NCBI RefSeq assembly: GCF_004135645.1
Contig: NZ_SDPW01000001.1
Span: 310,001-374,000, forward strand
Direction of reading: 5' to 3'
Source: Senegalimassilia faecalis
Lineage (GTDB): Bacteria; Actinomycetota; Coriobacteriia; Coriobacteriales; Eggerthellaceae
DNA length: 64,000 bases
Under the pieces are notes generated by a model, which did not search any database, was not told the origin of the DNA, and was given only the letters and a program-made list of their open reading frames with translations. This document shows, one piece after another, positions 33,281 through 46,791 of this stretch. Within the stretch, counting starts at the first letter, position 1. Each line of letters begins with the position of its first letter. The position numbers and the translations under genes were made by a program.

Positions 33281-33409
33281 TCGCGGGGGGCGCTCCCCCG
33301 CGGCTCATGTCTGTGAGCCTGCCCGGGTCCCCTTCCGGGGCGACCCTGGCGGCCGTGCAGCGAAGGAAGCTGCCCGCACATCGACGCCTCGCAAAATCCC
33401 TTACGAGGA

Positions 33410-38188
<4,779 letters not shown>

Positions 38189-38765
38189 GAAGAGCGGGGC
38201 CGGTCTCCCGTCCCCGCGATCTTTGGCAAAAAATAAAACTTTAAAAGAAATTGTAAATCCGGGGCAGGCGGGCTCAAAATAGGTAGGCCCTGCCTGCGCT
38301 GGCTTCACTGGCTATTGTGATCGTCTCTTGTCCAGTATCCGGTTCTCAAGGTTCCCGCCTGCGGGGTCTCCCCCGCGGCTTTCCCTTCGGAGCAGGCCCG
38401 CTTTCGCTTGCCGCCCCTCAAGGCGATGATTTACTTTACGCCTCCCCCGCCGCCTTGGCAAGCCCCCATCTTCGAGATGCTGGGTTCTACACATTTTGCA
38501 CACATCTGACGTCAGCGAAGCCCGAACTTGGCCTTCGTGCGCCTGAGCTTCCTTGTCCAAGGGCGGTACAGCGCAAGAAGGAAGACACATTGATCTCCGT
38601 CTGTCCCCTTGGGCTCTACTTCTTCTTGCACTTCCCGGGCTCCGCTCCGCCTTACCCTTCCCTAGTTCGTTTGTTCTTCCGTCCTTTCATTGTTGAATCT
38701 TCTTAGTATGTCGTTGGTTCTTTCGCCTACTATAGGGGTATTACTTTTATGAGGCGGTGATCCTT
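38189..38765. promoter_or_regulatory. divergent upstream region of the rRNA operon and cca
   Basis: No gene is supported here. On the minus strand, the leader before 16S is A/T-rich (38228-38260) and contains CTTGAGAACC, a boxA/processing-like element near 38345. Possible rRNA promoters, such as CTGACG-18-TGTAGA near 38480-38510, are weak matches. For cca on the plus strand, TACTAT (38728-38733) is a possible -10. Confidence 0.45.
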
Positions 38766-40181
38766 ATGGTTGATTGTTCGCGCATGGTGCTGCCCGAGCG
38801 GGCTTGCAGGGTTATGTATGCGCTTGATGCAGCTGGTTATGAGGCATGGGCTGTTGGCGGTTTTGTTCGCGATGCCCTGCTGGGGCGGCCGTGCTCTGAT
38901 GTTGACATTGCCTGTAGCGCATCTTGGCAGGAGACGAAGCGCGTTTGCGAGCTTGCGGGCATGCGGGCGCACGAAACGGGCACGCAGCATGGAACCGTTA
39001 CCATTGTTTGCGACGACGAAGCTTTCGAGGTGACGACGTTTCGCTCCGATGGGCGGTATAAGGATGCGCGGCACCCTGACGCCGTGACGTTCGTGCAGAC
39101 CATCGAGGAGGATTTGGCTCGACGCGACTTCACGATGAATGCGCTGGCCTACCGACCCGACCGAGGGGTGCTTGATCCGTTCGGCGGGCAGGCGGATATG
39201 GAGCATGGGGTTATTCGCGCCGTTGGCGATCCTTATGCGCGGTTTTCGGAAGACGCGCTTCGCATTTTGAGGGCTTGCCGCTTCAGCTCGGAGCTTGGGT
39301 TTTCGATCGAACCGGCAACATATCAGGGGATGCTGGCCAACAAGGGGTTGCTTTCCCATATCTCGGCGGAGCGTGTGACGCACGAGCTTGAGCGTTTGCT
39401 GTTGGGCGTGCATGCCGGCGATGCGCTGCTGGGTTGTGTGGATGCGCTGGCGGCCGTGCTTCCGGAGCTGGTGGCGATGAAGGGGTTTGAACAGCATACC
39501 CCCTACCACATTTACGATGTGCTTAGGCACACCGCGCGCGTTATCGACGGGGTGCCGCGGTATCCGTTGGTTCGATGGGCGGCGTTGTTCCACGATATGG
39601 GCAAGCCGGCCTGTTTCTTCTTCGACGAGAACGGCACGGGGCATTTTTATGGGCATGCTGCGGTAAGCGTGCCCATTGCGCGCGGCATTATGCAGCGCTT
39701 AACGTTTTCCGGGGCGTTTATGGACAAAGTGCTGACGCTGGTTCTCCGGCATGATGATGTGGTGCCGGCGCAGCCGAAGCCGGTGAAGCGCATGCTGGCG
39801 CGGTTGGGAGGCGATACCGAGCTGTTCGCGGCGCTGTGCGATCTGAAGCGCGGGGATGCCCGCGGGCAGTCGCCCGTTTACAGCGAGGGGCGTATCGAGC
39901 TGGCCGATGGCCTGCAGCGCACGCTTGACGATATCATTGCGGCGAATGAGGCGTTCACGGTGAAATCGCTGGCTATTTCGGGGCGCGATGTTATGCGGCT
40001 TGGCGTGCCGCAAGGGCCGCTGGTGGGCAGCGTGCTGAACGAGGTGCTTGAAGCCGTCATTGATGAGCAGGTGCCGAATTCCGCTGATGACCTGGTGAAA
40101 TTCGTTGAGGCGTTAATTGGCGAGGAAAAATTTCAAAAAAGTTTGCAATTAGGTGTTGACGAAACGAAGCGAGGTGCGTAA
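38766..40181 (+). CDS. cca: CCA-adding tRNA nucleotidyltransferase with HD domain
   Basis: Adds or repairs the 3' CCA of tRNAs. The 471-residue class II enzyme has the nucleotidyltransferase motif AVGGFVRDALLGRPCSDVD (residues about 27-45), the RRDFTMNALAY box, and the RF-SEDALRILRACRFSSELGF segment. A C-terminal HD phosphohydrolase domain follows (WAALFHDMGKPACFF, near 275, with GHAAVS). The ATG at 38766 is used, with GAGGCGGTG about 10 nt upstream; a GTG at 38757 is an alternative. The gene directly precedes three tRNA genes, and the tRNA-Gln promoter lies inside its last codons. Confidence 0.93.
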   Translation: MVDCSRMVLPERACRVMYALDAAGYEAWAVGGFVRDALLGRPCSDVDIACSASWQETKRVCELAGMRAHETGTQHGTVTIVCDDEAFEVTTFRSDGRYKDARHPDAVTFVQTIEEDLARRDFTMNALAYRPDRGVLDPFGGQADMEHGVIRAVGDPYARFSEDALRILRACRFSSELGFSIEPATYQGMLANKGLLSHISAERVTHELERLLLGVHAGDALLGCVDALAAVLPELVAMKGFEQHTPYHIYDVLRHTARVIDGVPRYPLVRWAALFHDMGKPACFFFDENGTGHFYGHAAVSVPIARGIMQRLTFSGAFMDKVLTLVLRHDDVVPAQPKPVKRMLARLGGDTELFAALCDLKRGDARGQSPVYSEGRIELADGLQRTLDDIIAANEAFTVKSLAISGRDVMRLGVPQGPLVGSVLNEVLEAVIDEQVPNSADDLVKFVEALIGEEKFQKSLQLGVDETKRGA

Positions 40182-40184
40182 TAT
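40156..40184 (+). promoter_or_regulatory. promoter of the tRNA-Gln/Glu cluster
   Basis: TTGACG (40156-40161), a 17-nt spacer and TAATAT (40179-40184); it overlaps the end of cca and lies about 58 nt before tRNA-Gln. Confidence 0.65.
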
Positions 40185-40242
40185 ATCAACTCGCGCTTGG
40201 CACTACGAACTAGTTCGAAGCACAAGCGCAAAGGTTTGCCAC

Positions 40243-40316
40243 TGGGGTGTCGTCTAATGGCAGGACAGCGGTTTCTGGTACCGTATGTGAGGGTTCGACT
40301 CCTTCCACCCCAGCCA
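40243..40316 (+). tRNA. tRNA-Gln (anticodon CTG), CCA encoded
   Basis: Acceptor TGGGGTG/CACCCCA, anticodon stem GCGGT/ACCGT with loop TTCTGGT (anticodon CTG), T-loop TTCGACT, and genomic GCCA. Confidence 0.95.
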
Positions 40317-40337
40317 ATTTTTTGGTGAATCGATTTT

Positions 40338-40414
40338 GGCTCCGTCGTCTAGCGGTTTAGGACGTCGCCCTCTCAAGGCGAAGGTCGCCGGTTCGAATCC
40401 GGTCGGAGCTACCA
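40338..40414 (+). tRNA. tRNA-Glu (anticodon CTC), copy 1
   Basis: Acceptor GGCTCCG/CGGAGCT, anticodon stem CGCC/GGCG with loop CTCTCAA (anticodon CTC), T-arm CCGG-TTCGAAT-CCGG, ACCA encoded. It is identical to the next copy. A GGCC...GGCC-TTTTT hairpin lies in the 35-nt gap between them (40422-40446). Confidence 0.95.
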
Positions 40415-40449
40415 ACTTTTCTGGCCACGTTTTACGCGGCCTTTTTAAT

Positions 40450-40526
40450 GGCTCCGTCGTCTAGCGGTTTAGGACGTCGCCCTCTCAAGGCGAAGGTCGC
40501 CGGTTCGAATCCGGTCGGAGCTACCA
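40450..40526 (+). tRNA. tRNA-Glu (anticodon CTC), copy 2
   Basis: All 77 bases equal copy 1 at 40338-40414; spacing between starts is 112 bp. Confidence 0.95.
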
Positions 40527-40533
40527 AAGAGTC

Positions 40534-40564
40534 AAGCCGAGGTTAACGCCTCGGCTTTTTTTGT
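40534..40564 (+). terminator. terminator of the tRNA cluster
   Basis: AAGCCGAGG-TTAAC-GCCTCGGCTT stem followed by seven T. The following 40565-40731 holds no feature apart from the ribosome site of the next gene. Confidence 0.92.
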
Positions 40565-40731
40565 TTTCTGCAACGATTGGCTGCAACTGCCGATGCGCGG
40601 ATTGCGCCGGCCGGATTGTTTCCGTAAGCCCTGGACAGAGCTGGGCGGTTGGTTATATCCTCGCTGCTATTGGCGAAACCGATTATGCGCCGCGCAAAGG
40701 GGATGTGCGGCTTTGAAAGGGGTTGATTGCC

Positions 40732-42381
40732 GTGCGCATCGATCATGTGATTTACTCGTCGAAGCTGTTTACCGGCGAAGGGGACGACGCTGCAGCAAGG
40801 GCCGTTGCCATAGCGGGCGACGCCATTGCCTATGTTGGGTCACGCGACGATGCTGTCGCGTTCGCAAAGGAGCACAATGATGCCGGCGGATATGAAGCGG
40901 CGCGCGTGACCGATTATGGCGATGCGCTTATCGTGCCGGGATTTCACGATTCGCACGTGCACTTCTTTCATTCGGCCGTGTATTCGTCGCCGTTGGCCAC
41001 GAACTTCTTGGGCGAAAACGAGGCGGATTGCGTTGAGCGCATGAAGCGATTCGCCGAGGGGCGCCCGACCGGGTGGCTGCTGGCGCAGGGGTGGCGCGAG
41101 TATCGCTGGAATCCGCCGGTGCTGCCCTCGAAGCGCTCGCTTGACGAGGCCTTCCCCACCCGACCGGTTGCCCTGTACTCCGGCGACGCGCACACGTTGT
41201 GGCTGAACAGCTGCGCGCTGGCCGAGCTGGGGATCACGCGCGACAGCGTGGCGCCGGCGGGCGGCAGCTACGATCGCGATGAGGACGGAGAGCTGACGGG
41301 CATCGTGCGCGAAGCTGCCGCCATGGAGTTGATGCCGCGTATTATGAACGCGTTTTCTGACGACGAGATCGCAGATGCTTACCGCGGATTTTTGCGGACG
41401 CTGGCGCGCAACGGCATCACGAGCGTGTGCGACATGTCGCTGATGGCCAATCCAGGGCTTGATTTCATCCGCGACGACGTGCACGCGCGCTTGCTTGAGA
41501 ACGGCGAGTTGACGTGCCGCGTGAACCTGTTCCCCACCCTGCTTGACGATATGTCGAGGTTCGAGTCGATGAACAGGCAATATCGTGGTCCGGTCCTGCG
41601 GTGCGCGGGGTTCAAGCAGTTCTTCGACGGCGTGTCGAGCCAGCATACTGCATGGGTGACCGAGCCGTATTCGAACGCGCGTTGCGACGACGATTGCGGA
41701 CGCGCGACCATCGAGCCGGAGAAGATGCGCAAGCTTGTGATGAAGGCCGCTGAACATGGCCACCCTGTGCGCATCCACACAATCGGCGATGCCGCCATCC
41801 ACGAGGCGCTGAACATCTTCGAAGCAGCGCGAGAGCGGTTCGGCAGCTTACCGGGACGGCAGCATAACTGCCTGGAGCATCTGGAGAACTTCCTTCCCGG
41901 CGATATTGAGCGCTTGGCGCAGTTGGGCGTAGTTGCGGCCGTGCAGCCGCCGCACATGACGCTTGACCCCGGCGGTCCCGAGCGCGATTTGGGACCCGAG
42001 CGCGTGCCGTTGATGTGGCCGTTCAAGACGATGCAGGAAGACGGGGCGACGCTGGCGTTCGGCACGGATTCGCCGGTGGTTGACGTGAATTCCATGGGCG
42101 TGCTGTATAGCGCGATAACGCGGCAGGATCCGCAGACGCGCGAGCCGCGCGGCGGATGGTTACCTGAGCAGCGCATCAGCCGCGCCGATGCGATTCGCGC
42201 ATACACCGCTGGCAGCGCCGTGGCCGCGCAGCGTGCGGGGGAAGTCGGCGAGCTGCACCCGGGCATGCTGGCGGACCTTGCCGTGGTGGATACCGATTTG
42301 CTGGCATGCGATGCCGAGGACATTCTTGACGCGAAGGTTGTTGCCACCTGGATGGGCGGGACGTGCGTGTACGAGGCGTAA
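40732..42381 (+). CDS. amidohydrolase, YtcJ-like (Amidohydro_3)
   Basis: A 549-residue metal-dependent hydrolase. It has the N-terminal beta-sandwich and the FHDSHVHFFH metal motif (near 73-80), HPVRIHTIGDAAIHEALN (near 343-360), and the late Asp site AFGTDSPVVDVNSMG (near 443). C-terminal LHPGMLADLAVVDTDLL closes the sandwich. Related proteins act on N-substituted amides or formamides; the substrate here is unknown. No signal peptide. GTG at 40732 is preferred, because AAAGGGG lies about 10 nt before it; a TTG at 40723 is the alternative. Confidence 0.88.
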   Translation: MRIDHVIYSSKLFTGEGDDAAARAVAIAGDAIAYVGSRDDAVAFAKEHNDAGGYEAARVTDYGDALIVPGFHDSHVHFFHSAVYSSPLATNFLGENEADCVERMKRFAEGRPTGWLLAQGWREYRWNPPVLPSKRSLDEAFPTRPVALYSGDAHTLWLNSCALAELGITRDSVAPAGGSYDRDEDGELTGIVREAAAMELMPRIMNAFSDDEIADAYRGFLRTLARNGITSVCDMSLMANPGLDFIRDDVHARLLENGELTCRVNLFPTLLDDMSRFESMNRQYRGPVLRCAGFKQFFDGVSSQHTAWVTEPYSNARCDDDCGRATIEPEKMRKLVMKAAEHGHPVRIHTIGDAAIHEALNIFEAARERFGSLPGRQHNCLEHLENFLPGDIERLAQLGVVAAVQPPHMTLDPGGPERDLGPERVPLMWPFKTMQEDGATLAFGTDSPVVDVNSMGVLYSAITRQDPQTREPRGGWLPEQRISRADAIRAYTAGSAVAAQRAGEVGELHPGMLADLAVVDTDLLACDAEDILDAKVVATWMGGTCVYEA

Positions 42382-42401
42382 AGGTAAAGTAGCGAAAATG
42401 G

Positions 42402-42437
42402 GAGCGGCCCCGGCGGATTGGTTCGCCGGGGCCGCTT
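42402..42437 (+). terminator. terminator after the amidohydrolase
   Basis: GCGGCCCCGGCG pairs with CGCCGGGGCCGC (12 bp) around GATTGGTT, followed by TTTGCG. Confidence 0.75.
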
Positions 42438-42479
42438 TGCGTTGCTGGTGCGCCTTCGCGGTGGGATGTTGGGAGGTGT

Positions 42480-42496
42480 AAGTTGCTTTGCAACTT
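42480..42496. repeat. short perfect hairpin
   Basis: AAGTTGC-TTT-GCAACTT, 7-bp stem and 3-nt loop, in the convergent region between the amidohydrolase and thiD. Its role is unknown. Confidence 0.5.
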
Positions 42497-42540
42497 GTGC
42501 AGTGCCGTGGGTGCTTTGCTGGTTTGTGAGCGTTTTTGGG

Positions 42541-42603
42541 GAATGCGGTGACGCGCCTTCGGCGCTTTCTATTTGGGGTTGAGCTTTCGCTCGACGCTAC
42601 GGG
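42541..42603 (+). repeat. 63-bp double-hairpin repeat, copy 1
   Basis: Begins GAATGCGGTGACGC and ends CGACGCTACGGG. It holds hairpin 1, GCGCC-TTC-GGCGC, and hairpin 2, GTTGAGC-TTTC-GCTCGAC. Related copies lie at 43658 and 46477 in the same orientation. Lies between the amidohydrolase terminator and the thiD end; nothing else is seen in 42497-42679. Confidence 0.75.
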
Positions 42604-42679
42604 ATAGGGTTGCGAATCACCGGGATTCCCCCAGGGTTACGTTGTACGGGAGTCTTTGGTTTTGTCTTTTAAAGGTAAG

Positions 42680-43489
42680 TTACTGCGCGTAGGGCAGGTG
42701 GGGTTTGCCGTGGCACCACATGTGGTTGAGCGGGCCGTTTCCTTGTCCGAGGTTAAGGCCGGTGGACATGGCGCCGCGTACGAAGCCTTTCGCGCGGCGG
42801 ACGGCTTGCTCGATGGTGTTGCCCTGCGCAAGGCCGCAGGCGATGGCGCTCGAGAGCGTGCAGCCGGTACCATGGGTGTTTTCCGTGTCGATGCGCTTTG
42901 CGCGCAGCCAGGAAAGGCTGCCGTCGGGCAACACGAGCAGGTCGTCGGCCGTATCGCTGCGATGGCCGCCTTTGATGAGCACCGCGCCGTTGGTGTTTTG
43001 CGCAATGGCTTGCGCGGCGCGCTGTATGGCTTCGTCGTCTTCAACGGGAAAACCGCAGAGCACCTGCGCTTCGGGCATGTTCGGCGTGATGACGGTTGCA
43101 AGCGGCACGAGATGCTCGATAAGCGCCGCTACGGCCTGCTCGGCGATAAGGCGCGAGCCGCTTGTTGCGACCATGACGGGATCGAGCACGATATTGCTGG
43201 CTTCATGCGCGCGCAGGCGCTCAGCGATAACGGCGATGATGTTCGCGGAGGAGACCATGCCGATCTTCACGGCGTCGGGGCGGATATCCTCGAACACGGC
43301 GTCGATTTGGGCGGCAACCACAGCAGGGTCGATATCCTGCACCGCACGTACGCCGCACGTGTTTTGGGCCGTGATGGCGGTGATGGCGGTTTCCGCGAAC
43401 AGACCGTAGGACTCGATGGTTTTGATATCGGCCTGGATGCCGGCACCGCCGCTGGAATCCGAACCCGCGATGCTAAGAACCGTTTTCAT
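42680..43489 (-). CDS. thiD: hydroxymethylpyrimidine (phosphate) kinase
   Basis: Phosphorylates HMP and HMP-P in thiamine synthesis. The 269-residue ribokinase-fold protein has the substrate motif SIAGSDSSGGAGIQADIKT at residues 5-23, DPVMVATSG near 125, TPNMPEAQVL, and the anion-hole GTGCTLSSAIA near 215. The ATG at 43489 follows AGAGGGG. It lies downstream of thiC on the same strand but is separated by 384 bp containing a terminator and its own TATAAT (43561-43566 region), so it is probably transcribed alone. Confidence 0.94.
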   Translation of the reverse strand: MKTVLSIAGSDSSGGAGIQADIKTIESYGLFAETAITAITAQNTCGVRAVQDIDPAVVAAQIDAVFEDIRPDAVKIGMVSSANIIAVIAERLRAHEASNIVLDPVMVATSGSRLIAEQAVAALIEHLVPLATVITPNMPEAQVLCGFPVEDDEAIQRAAQAIAQNTNGAVLIKGGHRSDTADDLLVLPDGSLSWLRAKRIDTENTHGTGCTLSSAIACGLAQGNTIEQAVRRAKGFVRGAMSTGLNLGQGNGPLNHMWCHGKPHLPYAQ

Positions 43490-43657
43490 GCAAACCCCTC
43501 TTCGGTGATGGATTTTCACACATTGAAGGCCTGAGAGCAGCCTTTGGTTGAACGGGCTTCATTATAGGAGAACTGTGTGTGAAAGGAAGCGAGACGAGTG
43601 CGCGCCCGCTAGGATGCCCGAGGAGGTTGTGGTGGTTTCGCTGTTTGCGATGTGTCT

Positions 43658-43720
43658 GAATATGGTGACGCGCCTTCGGCGCTTTCGATCTGGGATCGAG
43701 CTTTCGCTCGACCGTACGAT
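43658..43720 (+). repeat. 63-bp double-hairpin repeat, copy 2
   Basis: Begins GAATATGGTGACGC; hairpin 1 is GCGCC-TTC-GGCGC and hairpin 2 ATCGAGC-TTTC-GCTCGA. It lies upstream of thiD and downstream of the thiC terminator on their strand. In 43490-43873, only this repeat, a likely thiD -10 (TATAAT, minus) and the thiC terminator are recognisable. Confidence 0.75.
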
Positions 43721-43816
43721 TTTTGTTGAGACGACATCAGCTCAAGCAAGTGAAAGCTTGCCGCGAGGCAGATCTTGCCAGGCATTTGAAGCTATTTGCC
43801 CGAACAATGCTTCGAG

Positions 43817-43855
43817 CACAAAAGGCTCCCGAGCGATGCTCGGGAGCCTTTTGCA
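43817..43855 (-). terminator. terminator of thiC
   Basis: AAAAGGCTCCCGAGC and GCTCGGGAGCCTTTT form a 15-bp stem with a 3-nt loop, flanked by T on both strands. It lies about 20 nt after the thiC stop. Confidence 0.88.
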
Positions 43856-43873
43856 TTGGCGTGGCGGTTGAGA

Positions 43874-45196
43874 TTATTCGTTATCCAGGTCGATGACGAG
43901 GCCGTCCATGATGGTGTTCACCGTGCGGACGGCGCACATCTTGCCGCACATGGTGCAGGTGCCCTCGTTGGCCGGCGGGGCGCTTTCGAAGACCTTGCGC
44001 GGGCGCACCGGGTCGATGGCCAGGCCGAATTGCTCTTCCCAGTCCATACGGCGACGGGCGTCGCTCATGCGGTTGTCGCGGTCGCGCGCGCCGGGGACGC
44101 CCTTGGCGATATCGGCCGCGTGCGCCGCGATTTTCGTGGCCACAAGGCCGTCGCGCACATCCTGGGCATCGGGCAGGCGCAGGTGCTCAGCGGGCGTGAC
44201 GTAGCAGAGGAAGTCGGCACCCGTTGATGCGGCAACGGCGCCGCCGATGGCAGCCGTGATATGGTCGTAACCGGGCGCGATGTCGGTGACAAGCGGGCCA
44301 AGCACGTAGAACGGCGCGTTGTAGCACAGGCGCTTCTCAAGGCGCATGTTCGCCTCGATCTCGTTGAGGGCCATGTGGCCCGGGCCCTCAACCATGACCT
44401 GCACGCCCGCATCCCAGGCGCGCTTCGTGAGCTTGCCGATTTCGATGAGCTCGGAGATTTGCCCTGCGTCGGTGGCATCGTAGTTGCAGCCGGGGCGCAT
44501 GGCGTCGCCGATGGAGATGGTGACGTCGTGCTCGTGCAGGATTTCCAGCACCTCGTCGTAGTGCTCATAGAAGGGGTTCTCGTTGCCCGTGGCTTCCATC
44601 CAGGCGAAGATAAGCGAGCCGCCGCGGCTGACGATGTTCATAAGGCGGCCGGTTTCCTTGAACGACTCGATGGTTCGACGGTTCATGCCGGCATGGATGG
44701 TGACGAAGTCCACGCCGTCCTCGGCGTGGCGGCGCACGACGTCGAGGAAGTCCTCGGCCTTGATGGCGATGAGCGCCTTCTCCAAGTAGCCGATGGCATC
44801 GTACATGGGCACGGTGCCGATCATGGCCGGCGACTTCTCGATGAGCTTCGTGCGGAACGCCTGCGTTTTACCGCTGTTCGAAAGGTCCATGATAGCTTCG
44901 GCACCCAGTTCAAGCGCGATATCGACCTTCTGCCGCTCAACAGCCTCGTCGGCAAGGTCGCCTGAGATGCCGAGGTTGACGTTGACCTTCGTGCGCAGGC
45001 CTTCGCCGACGCCTTCGGGCGACAGCGACGTGTGATGGATGTTCGCCGGGATGGCGATGCGGCCAGCGGCAACGCCTTCGCGAATGAATTCCGGGCTGCG
45101 GCCTTCCTTTTCCGCCACGACGCGCATGGCAGACGTGATCTGACCGGCGCGGGCGTAGTCGATTTGCGTGATGAGGTTCGACGATGCGTTCGTCAT
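43874..45196 (-). CDS. thiC: phosphomethylpyrimidine synthase
   Basis: Radical SAM enzyme that rearranges aminoimidazole ribotide to HMP-phosphate. The 440 residues start [18 protein letters not shown] and show [54 protein letters not shown], and [21 protein letters not shown]. The C-terminal cluster-binding cysteines are in CTMCGKMCA near 420. The ATG at 45196 follows GGGAGC, which is part of the TPP riboswitch closing stem; a longer open frame upstream runs through that RNA and is rejected. Confidence 0.96.
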   Translation of the reverse strand: MTNASSNLITQIDYARAGQITSAMRVVAEKEGRSPEFIREGVAAGRIAIPANIHHTSLSPEGVGEGLRTKVNVNLGISGDLADEAVERQKVDIALELGAEAIMDLSNSGKTQAFRTKLIEKSPAMIGTVPMYDAIGYLEKALIAIKAEDFLDVVRRHAEDGVDFVTIHAGMNRRTIESFKETGRLMNIVSRGGSLIFAWMEATGNENPFYEHYDEVLEILHEHDVTISIGDAMRPGCNYDATDAGQISELIEIGKLTKRAWDAGVQVMVEGPGHMALNEIEANMRLEKRLCYNAPFYVLGPLVTDIAPGYDHITAAIGGAVAASTGADFLCYVTPAEHLRLPDAQDVRDGLVATKIAAHAADIAKGVPGARDRDNRMSDARRRMDWEEQFGLAIDPVRPRKVFESAPPANEGTCTMCGKMCAVRTVNTIMDGLVIDLDNE

Positions 45197-45200
45197 GAAT

Positions 45201-45299
45201 GCTCCCTTCGTTGGCATTACCCATACAGGTTCGGCGGGTCGAAGCGTTGCGGCGCTTCCTCTCAGCCCGCCCGGCGCCGCTGCGCTTGCGAGCTCCCCC
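45201..45299 (-). promoter_or_regulatory. TPP riboswitch (THI element) of thiC
   Basis: The minus strand holds GGGGGAGCT, then GGGCTGAGAGG, GACCCGCCGAACCTG, TATGGGTAATGCCA and the closing GGGAGC: the universal TPP aptamer core. The 3' P1 strand contains the thiC ribosome binding site, so TPP binding should block translation. Confidence 0.95.
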
Positions 45300-45323
45300 G
45301 ATATGCGATTGATGTGGTGGCTA

Positions 45324-45983
45324 TTATACGCCGGCGGCCTGTTCGGCTGCGGCTGCGAGCGGGTAAAAGACATAAAGCGTGCCCGACTCGACGGCGATGG
45401 ACGCCTCCTGGCCGATAAGCTCGTTGGAAAGCCCCAGGCTGGTGCGGTTCGTGAGCGGCTCGTCGTCAAGCGAGTACTCCAGGCCGCGTTCGATGACGCC
45501 CTCGGCCCGGTCGTTCGCCGCGAAAACGGACACGGTGCCGCGGTCGATGCCCTCGGGGATGGTGAAAGCGTCGGGGCCGGTGATAAGGCGGATGGCAAAC
45601 GCGTCGGCAATGGCCGTGACGTACGCGCCGCGCTCGGAGAAGCTGGCGAACAGCTGCAGGTTCGCCAGCGTGTGATCGAGCCTGCCGCCGATGCCGCCGT
45701 AGACGAACAGCGTGTCGTGGCGGAAGTTCACGGCCTTTTCCATGGCAAGTTCCATGTCGGACTGGTCTTTGTGCTCGGGATAGCGGCTGACGCGCTTCGC
45801 CCGCGGCACGTAGCCGAGCGAATCGAAGTCGCCGACGGCCATGTCGGGGACGACGCCCGCCGCCTCAAGCGGGGCGAACCCGCCGTCGACGGCGATGATG
45901 CAATCGAATTCACTCGCGCGGTAGCGCCGCATGAAGTCCGCTTCGTTGAAATATGTTGCCCCGACTAATGCACAGGTTGTCAT
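45324..45983 (-). CDS. thiN: thiamine pyrophosphokinase
   Basis: Converts thiamine to TPP. The 219 residues match the TPK family: [21 protein letters not shown] (about 32-52), [22 protein letters not shown], and [17 protein letters not shown]. The C-terminal TPK_B1-like part has [19 protein letters not shown]. The ATG at 45983 follows AAGGAGC and starts the conserved part; a frame extending to 46316 overlaps RNase P RNA and is spurious. It precedes the TPP-controlled thiC by about 25 nt, so thiN transcription may run into the riboswitch. Confidence 0.93.
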   Translation of the reverse strand: MTTCALVGATYFNEADFMRRYRASEFDCIIAVDGGFAPLEAAGVVPDMAVGDFDSLGYVPRAKRVSRYPEHKDQSDMELAMEKAVNFRHDTLFVYGGIGGRLDHTLANLQLFASFSERGAYVTAIADAFAIRLITGPDAFTIPEGIDRGTVSVFAANDRAEGVIERGLEYSLDDEPLTNRTSLGLSNELIGQEASIAVESGTLYVFYPLAAAAEQAAGV

Positions 45984-46011
45984 GATGCTCCTTGTCTTGT
46001 GTTCGGTATGG

Positions 46012-46017
46012 TAGAAT
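46012..46017 (+). promoter_or_regulatory. -10 box of rnpB
   Basis: TATGGTAGAAT gives an extended -10 (TG-G-TAGAAT). The -35 (TCCTTG, 17 nt upstream) is weak and overlaps the thiN ribosome-binding region on the other strand. Confidence 0.5.
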
Positions 46018-46024
46018 ACCACAC

Positions 46025-46370
46025 GCGAGTGGGCCAGGCGATCGCGCGCCGCGGTTGCGGCGTGAGGAAAGTCCGGGCTCCAAAGGGCAAGATGCCAGCT
46101 AACGGCTGGGCGGGGCAACCCGACGGAAAGTGCCACAGAAAAGTAAACTCCCCCGTTCATACGGGAGAAAAGCTGAAACGGTGCGGTAAGAGCGCACCAG
46201 CGCGTTGGCAACAACGTGGCTTGGAAAACCCCATCTGGAGCAAGCGCAAATAGGAACGCGACACGGCCGCCCTTCCGTGCGTTCGGGTTGCGTGCTTGAG
46301 ACGTGCGGCGACGCACGTTCGAGATAAATGGTCGTCCAACGACAGAACCCGGCTTATCGACTCACTCGCC
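46025..46370 (+). ncRNA. rnpB: RNase P RNA, bacterial type A
   Basis: Catalytic RNA that matures tRNA 5' ends. Signatures are GAGGAAAGTCCGGGCTCC (46069-46086), GACGGAAAGTGCCACAGAAA, GGTAAGAGCGCACC, and the late ACAGAACCCGGCTTATCG (46341-46358). The ends GCGAGT and ACTCGC pair as P1. About 346 nt, normal for actinobacteria. No protein frame is supported inside. Confidence 0.96.
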
Positions 46371-46382
46371 TTTTCGATGGGA

Positions 46383-46418
46383 AAGCCCCCTGCATCCGTG
46401 GATGCAGGGGGCTTTTTG
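46383..46418 (+). terminator. terminator of rnpB
   Basis: AAGCCCCCTGCATCC and GGATGCAGGGGGCTT form a 15-bp stem with a GT loop, followed by TTTTTGCG. Confidence 0.92.
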
Positions 46419-46476
46419 CGTGCGACGAGCCTGAATGCTCACCTAGCAGAGACGTTGCTGCTCGTGATATGAGGGG

Positions 46477-46539
46477 GAATCTGGTGGCGCGCCTTTGGCG
46501 CTTTCTAGTAGGGGTCGAGCTTTCGTTCGACGCTACGGG
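46477..46539 (+). repeat. 63-bp double-hairpin repeat, copy 3
   Basis: Begins GAATCTGGTGGCGC; hairpin 1 is GCGCC-TTT-GGCGC and hairpin 2 GTCGAGC-TTTC-GTTCGAC. Substitutions relative to the other copies fall in the loop or turn G-C into G-T, so pairing is kept. It lies between rnpB and divIVA. The rest of 46540-46760 has GCAACCG/CGTTGC dyads near 46577-46628 but no recognised gene. Confidence 0.75.
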
Positions 46540-46760
46540 TTGGATGCGAGGGGGACTTGCGTTTGGCACTCCCCTGCAACCGCGGCGACAGCCGAAACCT
46601 TGCGTTGCAATCATTCACCGTTGCAGGTGGCGTGAAAGTCAGCGAGGGCCGCTGTGGTGCGTCGTATTCGGCTGAAGCAAGCGGGCATTGGCCCAAAGGG
46701 CCATGCCAGTGAAGCTGAAGTCGAAGACGGCGTGCCACAGCGGCCCACAGCGTCAAGTTA

Positions 46761-46784
46761 ATTCGCCGGCCGACAGGCCGGCGA
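46761..46784 (-). terminator. terminator of the division cluster (after divIVA)
   Basis: TTCGCCGGCC and GGCCGGCGAA form a 10-bp stem with a 4-nt loop; TTAACTT follows on the minus strand, 8 nt after the divIVA stop. Confidence 0.75.
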
Positions 46785-46791
46785 AACCCAT

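Noticed and set aside
45197-45610. N-terminal extension of thiC
   Set aside because: The open frame passes through the TPP riboswitch and the end of thiN.
45984-46316. N-terminal extension of thiN
   Set aside because: It overlaps RNase P RNA on the opposite strand and adds no conserved sequence; ATG 45983 has a good ribosome site.
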